This document shows positions 52,234 through 63,604 of a stretch of 64,000 nt of DNA, one piece after another. Source of the stretch: Acorus gramineus. Its lineage: Eukaryota; Streptophyta; Magnoliopsida; Acorales; Acoraceae. The notes under the pieces were generated by a model. It had not been told where the DNA came from. It was given only the letters and a program-made list of their open reading frames with translations, and did no database searches. A program made the position numbers and the translations under genes. Every line of letters starts with the position of its first letter. The first letter of the stretch is position 1. The stretch is taken from assembly GCA_030737835.1 (NCBI GenBank), contig CM060857.1:1841702-1905701 (forward strand), in the 5' to 3' direction.

Positions 52234-52242
52234 TAACAATTC

Positions 52243-53403
52243 AACTCCACTGATTAAACGTGTGAGTATCTTACATTACATGTACACACTTCCTCTCACC
52301 GACTAGGGAGTTATTTGCGTTTTCTCTCACTTGCCTTTTCACATTCAATTATTTTTATAGTCCAAAACAAAGTCTTATATATTTAATTAAAAATTTAATG
52401 AAGAATGTGCATTGTTAGACGAGATACATATCTCATTAAATTTTTTTATAATTACTAAAATTATATTCATTTAATTTGAAATGAAACGATACACAATTTT
52501 CATAAACTCATATATATATATACTTAAATAGATAATGTTTACTATTATTGAAAAAATAGAAGCATATGCTGTCAGCGTTTTAAATTGTAAAAATGACTTA
52601 GTTTGAATAACCATTTTCCTTCCAATAATAAACAAGTCACGTCACCCAGAAGACATCCAATACGTTTTTGCTCAAAAAAAAAAAAATGGTTGTTATTTAA
52701 TTTTAGGGTTAAAGACATCCAAGTCCTTATAAACATAGGTAATACCATATAAGTCCTTATCAAAGTTGGGGCAGACGTACAAGTACTTGAAAATTCACAA
52801 AAACCCATATACGTCCCTGGTTTCAACAAAAATTAATCATAACTCAACCTACCCCACTTAACTCTAACCTATAACAATGAAATGATTAAATTATTATTAA
52901 ATTTTTAACCATTTTTAATCAATACTTCAATGGAAATAAAGAAACATAAAAAGTCTTACAAAGATAATTTGATATTTGCATGTACTAATTGTTTTTATTA
53001 TTGTTTATGAAGATTATAATGTCTACATGATTAGATGGTTATAAAATATTCTGTCAAATTTGAATGAAGTTTTAATCTGAGGATAATAATTATGTTTTTG
53101 TGAGTTTTTAGAGACTTGTGTGCCTACCCTGTTACGTTTTTAGGAATAAACAAACAATTCGAAAGCAAAGACACAAAAATTACGTGGTTTGACAAATCTT
53201 GCTTACGTCCACTGAGCATACCAAAGATCAATCCACTATCAATGAAAAGTTTTTTTACAATGGTCACACTGAAGATAAAAATCCTAGAACCTAATGAAAA
53301 ATATGAGATGTCCTTTTATACTGACATCTCATTAAGGGTAAAAAAGTTAATACATGAAAGACAATAAAAAAAAAAAAAAAAAATTCTCGGGATGCTGCTC
53401 TCA
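52243..53403. other. Intergenic DNA with possible LTR-derived sequence
   Basis: AT-rich with no gene. The stretch at about 53130-53400 (ttacgtggtttgacaa, cttacgtccactgag) resembles words common in plant Copia-type LTRs and may continue past the hAT insertion to about 54540. No paired end was found, so this is only a suggestion of a solo or partial LTR. Confidence 0.35.
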
Positions 53404-53411
53404 GACCCAGC

Positions 53412-54264
53412 TAGGCCTGTCAACGGGTCGGGTCCAGACCCGGACCCGACCCGATCCGGACCCGATTACACGTGTAATATACCCGACCCGATTTGGACCC
53501 GACCCGAGTTGGACCCGACCCGGCGGACCCGAACAAACAAACGGGTCGGGTCCGGGTCCACCCCGCCCCGACCCGTTGGACCCGTTGGACCCGACTGTTT
53601 TTTTTAATATATGTTCATATATTATAAGACCATTAGTATTAGTTGATACATAATTTTATTTTTTACTTAACTTATTTTTATATCTACAAGTTCATAAATC
53701 ATAATCATAACAAGCCTATAAATCGGTTTGTTTTGGACAATTAATTTATTAGCATTTGAATTTGTATGATTAATTAGTTTGTTGCATGATTTATGTTTAT
53801 TATTTAGGTTAATATGTTAGTGTTTATTGTTTTGAATGTTGTTTAGGTTAATATTGTTTTGAATGTTGTTTAGGTTAGTTATGTTTATTATTTAGGTTAA
53901 TATGTTTTTTATGTTAGTGATTATTGTTTTGGATGTTGTTTAATAATTCATTTACTTCTTTTGAATTGTATAAAATTATATTCAAACAAAGTCTCATTAA
54001 CAATAATGTTTTATTACAAAAAATTTCAAATAGAATGATAAGACAAATAAATACATGAGCTCTTCTCTTTTTTTTTTTTTTTTTACCCAACCATCCGGGT
54101 CGGGTCGGACCCGGACCCGACCCGGGTCCGACGGGTCCGGGTCCGGGTCTACATTTCTCCGGACCCGCCGGGTCCTGGGTTGGACCCGGACCCGCCGGGT
54201 CCTGTCACGGGTCGGGTCCGGGTCCACCCCGACCCGACCCGGACCCGACCCGTTGACAGGCCTA
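53412..54264. mobile_element. Non-autonomous hAT-type element rich in GGGTCCGG repeats (853 bp)
   Basis: Near-perfect inverted ends: taggcctgtcaacgggtcgg on the left and the same sequence inverted on the right. An 8-bp target duplication is gacccagc (53404-53411) and gaccctgc (54265-54272), one mismatch. Both subterminal regions are dense arrays of cggacccgac-type words around an AT-rich centre with short taggttaatatg-type repeats. There is no transposase. Pro/Arg-rich ORFs in the arrays are artefacts. Confidence 0.82.
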
Positions 54265-54582
54265 GACCCTGCGAATTGACTGGATAGCTCGATCCCCGCG
54301 AGCTCAACGGAGAGCTCGACCTCAGTCCAACCTTGCGTAGCGCTAATAATCCTTTGCGCATATCACTAGGCTCCACAGTTTATAACATACCTTAACTTTT
54401 ATAGAGAATTACATGGGATTACCTATGTTTACAAGGATATAAATGTTGTTGATTCTTAATGTTGTTGTTGATTCCTATCATTATTCATCATAAATATACC
54501 ATCAAAACCTAGTAATATAATACATTATTGTGGTGGTACCCAATTTTGACTCTCTGGATAAAAAAGAACCCCGTCAATTTGA

Positions 54583-55030
54583 AGGAAAAAAGGGAAAAAT
54601 CTATAGAACCCTCTAACTTTTTTTAAAATCCATATAACCCCCTTAAAACACCTAGTAAATTCAAATGACCCCTTGCATAAATTTTTTTTTTTTATAGATG
54701 ATGAATATTTTATGAATATTATGTTTGATTAATCCGGATAGAAAACAAAATATACCAAAAAAATCATATAATGTGTTAAAAATGTGAAAAATCTTCTATA
54801 AATGATGATTTTACCTCTCCGAATAGGATTTTATAATATATCTAAAGAGGGTAAAATTGTTATTTTCATAGGATTTTTCACATTTTTAACACATTATAGT
54901 AATTTTTTAGTATATTGTGTCTTCAATCAAGATTAACCAAACGAAATATTCATAAAATATTCATCATCTACTAATGAAAATTTTATTTAGATTTATTATG
55001 TGTTTTCAGGAGTTATAATATAGATTATAA
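54583..55030. mobile_element. MITE family B, copy 3 (longer variant)
   Basis: It shares the gggaaaaatctatagaaccc end, the ttaacacattata block and caatcaagattaa with the copy at 21471-21820. The interior repeats inverted sequence around aatgtgaaaaatc. Its right boundary is not certain. Confidence 0.55.
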
Positions 55031-55449
55031 AACATAGAGTTTGAGATAATGTATTTAAATTGATATATTTGATAACTCGTTTTAACTTTCGTTTTTTAAA
55101 AAATTAAAAGCTATTTTTTTATTAGGTTCCGAACACACCCTTACAGACGAACACAGTCGCCACTAATAAAAGAAAAACGCCTTAAAAATATTTTACGATT
55201 AGACGGTTGTGATCCGTACAAAGCTTTGATGATGATTTATTTAAATAAAATAAATAAATAAATAAATAGGAGACAAAAAGAGGCCTCGTCGAAAAATAAA
55301 AAAAAATTAATAAATTTTTTTTTTTTTTAAAAAAGATCACCAGACAGAAAGCGAAAACAGAATCGTATCTTGACCGTCCCTTCCCGTAGATTCAGGGGTC
55401 CACTGTTCTCCCCCAATCTCAAATCTCAACCGTGTCTTTATGATCAGTT

Positions 55450-55557
55450 GAATTAGAATATAAGTGGGTCTTAAGTCTTTATGATCAGTTCGACTCTGTG
55501 AAGTCAATATGAGATACATGCGACGACTTCATAACGTCGTACGGAGTTATAGAGATG
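55450..55557. repeat. Stray GTCGA-family fragment
   Basis: It contains gatcagttcgactctgtgaa and cgacttcataacgtcgtacg, matching the unit of the 51247-52233 element. No ends or target duplication are seen, so it is a fragment or a remote copy. Confidence 0.5.
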
Positions 55558-55991
55558 GGTTGTATTTTAGTTACCTCCATGTTTTTTAATGTCTTTAATT
55601 AATTATCAGATATCTGCTTTGTCAATGATGTGGTGATCTTAGCAAAACTAAAATAATGACCATGTTTTGAATTCGGCGTCTCAACAAAAAAAAAAAAAAA
55701 AAACCATTGAAAATTTATCATGGTTTGAATAAATCTGGTCATCGAATCCACAAAATGGATGCATGAATTTAAGACGCACATTTTGCCACCGGGCCCAACT
55801 TTTTTTCCCTTTATCTTTATCATAATCGTAAGTAGTAATTCCACGTCAAAAAATGATGAAGCTTCCCTTTTTGTTCATCTTTCTTTGTAAAAATTGCCTG
55901 AATCTCTCCTGTCGATACGAATTTGGAAGAAGAGATTGAACAAAAGGAAATCCCAATTCATATATATAAAAAGAAGAAGAGAAGAGGAGCG
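55558..55991 (+). promoter_or_regulatory. Upstream region of the Mpv17/PMP22 gene
   Basis: AT-rich promoter-proximal sequence. An in-frame upstream ATG at 55923 would extend the protein by 23 mostly charged residues, which would spoil the transit peptide, so the ATG at 55992 is preferred. Confidence 0.4.
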
Positions 55992-58900
55992 ATGGCATCC
56001 GCTGTCAGCAGTGTCTCCTCCTCGCAGAGATTTCTTCCCCTCGCGAAGGCCATCAAAGAAACCAAACCCAAATCGACAATCTCCTCCTTGAAGCCTCTCC
56101 CGGGTTCATCTCTTCTCAGCTTCAGGAGTCCCCGCAGGCTCTCCAATCTCGATCACTCGACAAAAAGCCCCAGCTTTTGTAGTACCCACAAGAGGATCTT
56201 GGCGGTTGGGTCCGTCGCAGATGACCTCGACGTGATTCCGGTGAACAGCGTCGACTCCACCGACCACCAGCACGGGATCACCCCCCGCATCGGCGTGGAA
56301 GTGGAAGGAGAGGGCTTGACTCAGGTGGTTGGGCTCGCTTTCGAGAGTGGCGGAAGCGTCGGAGATGTCGGTGGCTTTTCGACATCGTCTTCTTCTTCTT
56401 CGTCACCGTCGCCGTTGGGGTCTCCCGATGGGAAGGATGAGACGCGGAGGTTGGTCGATCGGGTGATCAACGCGTCGATTGTGCTCACGGTGGGGACCTT
56501 CACCATCACTAAATTGCTCACCATCGACCAGGAGTATTGGCATGTGAGTTGATAATTTTTTGTTTTCCTTTTTTTTTTCTTTTCAATAATCATGATATTT
56601 TTCATATGGTTGGTTTCTGTATGCATGTGTTACAATTCACCGCTCTTTACCTACCAATTGTAATTGTATACCATGATTTTGGCAAAACTTTTGTTTTGGC
56701 ATACTAGCAGAACCCATCTTGTTGAGATTAGGACTGATGTATATGTTTATGTTATGATGAAAGAGTTACAATTCACAATCAGTTTTTGTCATATTAGATC
56801 CGCAGCACTAAAATTTAATCGTCTTCTTGGAAGGTTAATCAATTATTATTCATGGGTAACTGAGATTTTCTATTGTGTTGAATGGGGATAACCTTTTAAT
56901 GTTTGCTATGATTCCTTTTGGGTTTGTTAAATGCCTACTTCAGCTATACTGGTGCCCGAAGTTTGGTTATTTGATGCTTTTCCAAATAGAGGATTTCTTT
57001 TTTATGTGATCATGATCACTGTATTGGGTGTTTCCTCAGGTCTGTTGTTTCATCAATACTCAGAGAAATCATTCATTTTCAATTTCTTTTCAGTGTGGTT
57101 AGTAATTTTTGTAAGTGATTCAAACAACGCTTTATTGTGGATATATTTATTATTCAGTGCAGAAACAAAGTATATTAATATAGTCTTGTTACTTTGGGGT
57201 CTGTGATTTGATTACATTATGTTAAAAAACTATGAATGATTTGATCCATTTGTTGACATAGGAATACTTGCAGGTGACCTTTTTGGTAGACTAGTTGTAG
57301 ATGAATAATGACACTGGTGACTATGTTTCCAATGTTTTCCCCTCTTGCTCTATGCCTATAATGCAATATAATCTGACAATGCATGTAATCTTCTGTTTTT
57401 TATTTGAAGTCTGTTAGATTCTGTGGTGTTCTAAAGATTTTGTCTCCTTGTCCTTTGGATGGTTGTTTCTGACATCTATATGTTGATTTCATGGCCTTTT
57501 CAATTTTTTTTTTTTTTAACGTCCTTGGATTTTTCTCTTTTCTTGCAATGCTATTTGCTGTATGTCGTGGCCTGAATTTGAGCTAATCCACCTGTTAAGT
57601 AGTCATGCATTACGATAGGGCTCAGTTGGTTTTATCTCATATTTTTTGGCGTTTGGCCCAGTACTAAATTTTTGCTGATCATTCAGGGTTGGACCCTGTT
57701 TGAGATTCTGAGATATGCTCCCCAGCACAACTGGATTGCTTATGAAGAAGCTCTGAAAACAAATCCTGTTCTTGCTAAAATGATGATCAGTGGAATAGTC
57801 TATTCCATAGGAGATTGGATTGCGCAGGTAAAATTGTGAATTTCAGTTGAACATATTGTGAAAAAGACATTTGTCTTCTTTCCATTGAGGTTCAAATTTT
57901 CAGTAGATAATCATTTGTTGAATTTGCAGTGCTATGAAGGTAAACCTCTTTTTGAATTTGATCGAGCTCGAATGTTCAGATCTGGCCTTGTGGGGTTTAC
58001 TCTTCATGGGTCCCTTTCCCATTATTATTACCACTTATGTGAGGTCAGTGCAATCGTTGAAATAAAAATGGAGTTGATCTTATCATTATTTTTTGCAGTC
58101 ATTTTCTTGAGTAGTAGATGATTCTCCCAAAAACTGAATTTTTGCTGCTGATTTCCAGTATCTTTTCCCTTTCCAAGACTGGTGGGTTGTTCCAGTAAAA
58201 GTGGCTTTTGATCAAACTGCATGGTCAGCGTTATGGAATAGTATCTACTATGTGGTTTTGGGCTTATTGCGTTTGGAATCACCAGTCAATATCTTCAGTG
58301 AACTGAAGGCAACATTTTTGCCTCTGTTAACTGTAAGTAATGGTCTTTATATCTTTCTGTCTTTTTCTCACCGATCATTGGGTTCTGGGCCTTATTGGTT
58401 GAAAACATGAATTCTAGATGGATTTCAATTTCATTAGCAATCAAGTTCTTGTTTATCTCTGCGTTTACAAAAAAATGATTGCTGACTTTGTTTTTCCCAC
58501 AATTTTGTATTATTACACAACAAAATTTTTCTTGGTTCTTCAGTTTAAGTTTATTGTAATTTTTATTTTTGGAGCTCAAGTCTTGGTTCAAAATTTAGCT
58601 TGGAAATTAAAAGAACATTTTTACATAATAACCTACATCTATCTAATGTAATTTAATTGGCTGCCTTAAGGACTAGGCTGGTGGGCTAATTAAGGATAGC
58701 AGAAATAGTGAACAATAGTAAAACATGAGATGGACAATTCAATCACACCCATAATATATCCAATTGGTTACTGACTTGTCAACATCAACTATAGAAACAA
58801 CTTGAATCTTGTTTGTGTTGGATGAACATGCATCTTTGTATGTAGAATATTTTATTACAAGTTTGAGTACAGTTTCTTTTTTCCCCATTGAGCTGCTGTT

Positions 58901-59987
58901 GAAATGTTGTTTGCTTCACAGGCAGGTTGGAAGCTTTGGCCTTTTGCACACTTGATAACTTATGGGGTCATACCAGTTGAACAGAGACTTCTTTGGGTGG
59001 ATTGTGTTGAACTTATATGGGTCACCATACTGTCAACGTAAGTGACCTACTAGTTTTCCATTTCATATCTTCCAGTTAACTAGCAGCAAAAGCTCTCACT
59101 CTATCATACAACATTATTTTTGTCCATAAAACTTTTTGCAGGAATGCCAACTAGTCTAGAACTAGACCTATATAGTGATCTGCATTTCATCTGATTTCAC
59201 CATTTAAATATCATGAGTCTCACTTCCACACACGTCCACTGCCAAGTGCCAAAGTGTAATATGTATTCACTTGTGGAAGCACTAAATTTGAAGTGTTAGA
59301 TTGCCGATTAAGTGCTGTAGAAAAGGGTTGAGAATTTGTTGGATGTTGAGGATGGTCGCCTTATATCACATCCCTAAGTGTGCATATCCCATAACCGTAG
59401 CAAGTTTATGCACGCACACTGGAAAAGAGATATGACTTGCACAATTTTTCTAGTCATCGTAGGTCCTCATCATCTAATGCTTAGGTGGTTCCTCTATTGT
59501 TATTTATCAAGACGACGAGAAGAGGAGGGATCTTTATGTTAAACTGGTGTATCTGAATGAGCAACTCAAGAGGCTCACAGGTTTCACGAATGAAGGATGA
59601 ATACAGATAATTTAGTGGGAATGGTGGATTAAAAGAAGCCTCATTTAAATTTTAAAATCAGCTGCAGACATTACAAAATGAAGAAATTAAAATATTTTTA
59701 GCATTAGAGAGTTTGTAATAGTTGCAAGGTCATATCACACTGCCAGGATAGGTAGGGATCAGATATTATTTCACAGAGCTCGATTTTGTTATTTTATATT
59801 GACTGAAGATTTGATACTGTTACCATGCATGAGTTTTCTTCAGAGCAGATCTTGTAGACTTTCTGACCATGCTGGTCATCCAATTTTTTTTTTTTTTCCA
59901 TGCAGTTACTCGAATGAAAAGTCAGAAGCTAGAAACTCAGAAGCGGCATTGGAGACGACGGAAGAATCAACACCTTCAGATTCTTAG
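55992..59987 (+). CDS. Mpv17/PMP22-family membrane protein, probably plastid (6 exons, 392 aa)
   Basis: Members of this family are four-helix organelle membrane proteins (Mpv17, PXMP2, Sym1); the plant forms with long N-termini are predicted to be plastid proteins. Exons are 55992-56543, 57687-57827, 57930-58043, 58159-58332, 58922-59037 and 59906-59987, all in phase. Residues 1 to about 70 are Ser/Lys/Arg-rich with few acids, a likely transit peptide. A Ser run lies at 132-138. Hydrophobic segments lie near 158-177, 215-230, 249-262, 290-310 and 350-366. The family signature is carried by exons 2-5: NPVLAKMMISGIVYSIGDW, the VAFDQTAWSALWN segment, and KLWPFAHLITYGVIPVEQRL followed by WVTILSTYSNE. 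The C-terminal 22 residues are acidic and polar. The biochemical role of the family is not settled; pore or channel activity has been proposed. The protein appears complete. Confidence 0.93.
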
Positions 59988-60944
59988 GTAAAATTGACTG
60001 ATACCATTTCATCTGTCTAGAAATAATAGGGAAGGCAGTATTATTATGAGACACTAATCCTTCATGGATGTTGAATCAGGATTTGATAAAAGTAAAGTTT
60101 GAGGAGCAATTCTGTTTGCTATGGAATGGAATACCATATCTGGAGCTGACATATCACAGTTTCAGCAATGCGCGACAGATACAGGACTTGTTGCGTCCCT
60201 TGTTTTTGAAGATACATTGTGTGTACATTGAATACCCATTGAAAATACATCCATCCACCAATCATCATCATCATCATTAAAAGTTGTAGGTTGGAACAAC
60301 TAGATTGATCACCAAAATTAAAAGGTCTCTCTGTCTCCTTGAGTCACAAATGAAAATACGCATCCGGGTGGCATTATGGCATAAGCATGTCCATCTCATC
60401 TTCAGATGCGAACAAGGCCCTCGTAATATTTTATTTACCTTTTTTCCATTTTATTATAATTTATAAACTTTTATTGCTGAGGTGGGTCCCTGGTTCCAGG
60501 TCTTCATTTTCTTTCACTTTTTACTGTTTTTTTTTTTTTTTTTTACTGTAAAGGCGCGGGCTCCCGGCCCCTCCTAGAATATGTCATACATGTCTAAAAT
60601 TACACTTTCAAAAAAAATAAAAAAAAAAATGAAATACATACTCGCTAAATTGAGTGTATATTTTTTTTATATTTTATTCAATAAATTTTGGATGAGTCAT
60701 ATATCTAAATAGGATGTCATTGAGGTAAAGGAGAGTGAAATCGGAGAGAAAAAAGTGGTCAGAGCTTGGTGATTCTATTATCTTCAATTATTTTATTAAT
60801 ATTGATCTTTAATCACACACGTTTGAATCAAAATCGACGGCCCAGAGTGCAAGGCGCGGGTATAACGTGGGGGCCTAAATTGGGTAAAAAAAAAAAAAAA
60901 AGCAGGCAGAGAGGGAGGAGAGTTGCGATTGGAGATCTAGAGAG
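59988..60944. other. Spacer between the Mpv17/PMP22 gene and the micro-protein gene
   Basis: The left part is 3' untranslated region; a GT directly after the stop codon (taggtaaaattg) could even be a donor for an untranslated intron. T and A homopolymers occupy 60521-60545 and 60610-60630. The right part is GC-richer from about 60840 and is probably the leader of the next gene. Confidence 0.4.
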
Positions 60945-61100
60945 ATGGTGGGATCGAGCGTGGAAGAGACGAAGTGGGTGGCCAGTGGGCATCGGAGGCA
61001 TGGATCTACGGGTCTCTTCGTCATAATCGATTACTTGTTCCTCCTCATCTTCTTCGGATTCCTCCTCTTCTTCCTCTTCAAGATTTCCTCCTCCTTCTGA
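60945..61100 (+). CDS. Single-pass membrane micro-protein (51 aa)
   Basis: A 51-codon frame begins MVGSSVEETKWVASGHRRHG and ends with a very hydrophobic segment (LFVIIDYLFLLIFFGFLLFF, residues 24-43), then FKISSSF. The layout is a polar N-terminus with HRRHG next to a tail-anchor-like helix. The ATG follows a GA-rich leader (gagagggaggagag). The coding part is GC-rich while the flanks are AT-rich. A donor (ctctcg|gtatct) just after the stop at about 61117 and a strong T-rich acceptor at 61500 suggest a spliced 3' untranslated region. I do not recognise the family. Confidence 0.6.
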   Translation: MVGSSVEETKWVASGHRRHGSTGLFVIIDYLFLLIFFGFLLFFLFKISSSF

Positions 61101-62307
61101 AACCACTCTTCTCTCGGTATCTCTCCATCCCGTTATCTTTCCCCATAAATAACCATTCTTTGTAGTATCAATGCAAAAATGTGATCGGACTCAATGAGAC
61201 ATAGATACTATACATGTATGGATTTGGGTATATGATTCAGAGGTAAAATGCGGCTGATGTTGCCAATACCCATTAATGATTTGTTTTTTTTTTTTATTTT
61301 CCCTTTCTTTTTAATGTACATTTAGTGCAGATTTAGTTGGAAACGTTGCATTTGCCATTGATAAATAACTGGGATTTGGGAATGTCTTCAAGGGCACCCC
61401 TTTATATTTTCTTACAAAATGATATGTTTCATTTATTTCTGTTGTTTGTTTGGTTGATTTTGTGTAAAAAGAGTTACACAATTTTTTTTTTTTTTTGCAG
61501 GCGGGGGCTTCTCATGCTCCAATGCATCACACATTACCAGAACTAGCATTCTCTGCATTGAAAGGACCTAACTGTAATGTCTCCACTTAAAACTATGATC
61601 AACAACAATAATAAAAAAAAGACCATGTTGTCCTCTTTTTATTGTTTTGTTATTTTTGCATATTCATTTGGCTCATGTTGTATTTTTTTCATAATTTAAT
61701 TTATTGGTGATTGAAGTCACATTTATTTACAAACTGTTGGAGCTGTATTTTGTTTTCTTCTTCTTTTGAAGTTTATCAACCGATTTATTAATTTTTTTTA
61801 ATTCTTTGTAGTCATTAAAATACGAGCTTCTTCTAAAGATGTCATGTCATTTGATAATTATCAGCATCTTATTGAACTGATTATGTTATTGAATCTGTGA
61901 CCGTGACATGTGCACCCACACACCGACCCAGATTGACTTCCTTTGTAGGCTAATATGCTCTGATCCTTTACTGGGTATATGAAAAAAAATATAATTGGAA
62001 TTGGGGTAGAAAGGAACTGTAAGGAATGGGAGTAATCCAGGCTAATATGTTGTCTTTGTTGTCTGGATCTGTTAGTAAGTGTTGCAATGACAAGAAAAAC
62101 ACATACTTGAAAGAACAAGCCAATGAAGTACAAGAAGATTTTAAACGAACTACTGCAGTTTTATTCAAACAAATTACCCTGCTTCATATCTTCCTCGTCC
62201 AATAAGGAAGTAACATTACCCAGAAACGGAGATAAGCTAAGATATCTGACAACTCAAACTACAAATAGTGATCTGCAGAAGTAAATCAAGGACTGGGCAT
62301 GGTTCTT
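61101..62307. other. Probable 3' region of the micro-protein gene and spacer
   Basis: It contains the putative untranslated intron (about 61118-61500) and a possible 3' exon (gcgggggcttctcatgctcc at 61501). An AT-rich spacer leads up to the 3' flank of the cell-wall-protein gene. No further ORF is convincing. Confidence 0.4.
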
Positions 62308-62712
62308 TCAAGGAGCTTTGGTCTCAGGCCCCACTGGAACATGAGCTGGATTGGGGACTTCATGACCAAGGTTAGGAATAAAGGTATCATCATTCCCAGG
62401 GAGATACTGACTGTTTATTGCGGCTCCAAAGCTGTGATCTGTACCCAGGCCCACAATCTGTGGTCGGTACCTTGGATTAAATATGAATCTGCCAAAGCCT
62501 GGGATCAGGACGCTGCCTTCGTGAAATGTCTGAGGTTGTTTAACATTGGTCGAGGTGCCTTCTTGATCTGAGGTTGTCTTGGGATATTTGACATGGGGCA
62601 TGGCTTTGGCATTGCTAGGAGCCTGGCGCCTGGCAATGGTTGCCTGTGTGACAGAAAGTATAATGGAAAGGATAAGGAGGTAGCTGACAGTGGATTGAAA
62701 AGATGAAGCCAT
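62308..62712 (-). CDS. Putative cell-wall protein (134 aa)
   Basis: A secreted small protein. Residues 1-25 (MASSFQSTVSYLLILSIILS...TQATIA) form a signal peptide. The mature part is basic and then Gly/Pro/Asn-rich, with LIPGFGRFIFNPRYRPQ, a GLGTDHSFG block and the ending YLPGNDDTFIPNLGHEVPNP. PGFGR and PGxDDTFxPNPGxEVPNP patterns are familiar from plant proteins annotated as putative cell-wall proteins, but no enzymatic domain is present and the function is unknown. It is intronless. A TATA box on the same strand lies about 100 bases upstream of the ATG. Length and composition fit the family, so it looks intact. Confidence 0.8.
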   Translation of the reverse strand: MASSFQSTVSYLLILSIILSVTQATIARRQAPSNAKAMPHVKYPKTTSDQEGTSTNVKQPQTFHEGSVLIPGFGRFIFNPRYRPQIVGLGTDHSFGAAINSQYLPGNDDTFIPNLGHEVPNPAHVPVGPETKAP

Positions 62713-62810
62713 GGACAGGGTGAAGTGAGCTCAGTCTCTTCCGAAGAGGAGATTGGGAGATGAGTAGGTTGCTTCTTAGTGATGACTGGGGATGTTGGAC
62801 GTGATGGTTC

Positions 62811-62816
62811 TTTATA
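62811..62816 (-). promoter_or_regulatory. Probable TATA box of the cell-wall-protein gene
   Basis: On the minus strand this reads atgctataaagaacc, a good TATA context about 100 bases upstream of the ATG at 62712. That leaves room for a leader of roughly 65-70 bases. Confidence 0.55.
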
Positions 62817-63604
62817 GCATGGATTTTAACCTACTATTCTTAAATACAGAGGGCCCAGTTAATAGATTTGTCTGTTAGGGGGGCGTCAAATATTTCTCAA
62901 AGAAGGTAATGCAATAATAGTAAAGCACCTACACACAACCAAAAGGAAACATGCAAAGTGTACATGTGAACAGTGCATGCGCATAGAGTTAGATAGAGAT
63001 TTTATTTGTTGGGTGTGAGAAGAGATGACGGCTGAGTTAATAGAATGTAAAGTGGAAGATGAAAAGGTTACTAGGCCAGTGCCAGTACAAGTATGAAACC
63101 TTTTTCCCAGGGACTGTGTTTTATTTATTTGGTTCAATGAATCCTGGCGAAGGGAAGTAAATGTAACATTAGATTGAAAAGCTCAATTGTCCTGAAAGTT
63201 GAATGCACTTTGTACTGCCTCCAGTTTTCTCGCAACCGGTTTGTTTAGGCAGAGGGGTTAAGGAGCATGAGGTACCCAAGACTGGATATACAGTTGTGTG
63301 GTTCTTGATTTCTAACCAACTCTGCTTGTCATGAAAAGAAAAGAAAAGAAAAGAAAAGAAAAGGTTAGTCGGTGGTAGAGCACTCATAGAAGATTGCTGT
63401 GGTTTTCATATTGTTTCAAGCATGCGTATTAAGCTTCTTGACATAAATGCATATTACAGTCAACTAAAACCATAGATGAGCACAAATCAGTCAACTAAAA
63501 GCATAACTATAAGTTTTATATACTGCTTATGTTTAGTCAATGAGTTTGGTATATGTAGGCTGTAACTATTCATCCTGTCTGGGTATTTGAGTATCACCTG
63601 TGTG
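62817..63604. other. Intergenic DNA with AAAAG microsatellite
   Basis: No gene is seen. A perfect AAAAG-type microsatellite of about five to six units lies at 63333-63362. Minus-strand ORFs at 62886-63137 and 63169-63387 have no recognisable features. Confidence 0.45.

Noticed and set aside
53354-54376. Several Pro/Arg/Gly-rich ORFs on both strands
   Set aside because: They are translations of the GGGTCCGG word arrays of a hAT-type element, with no domain and no homologous protein pattern.
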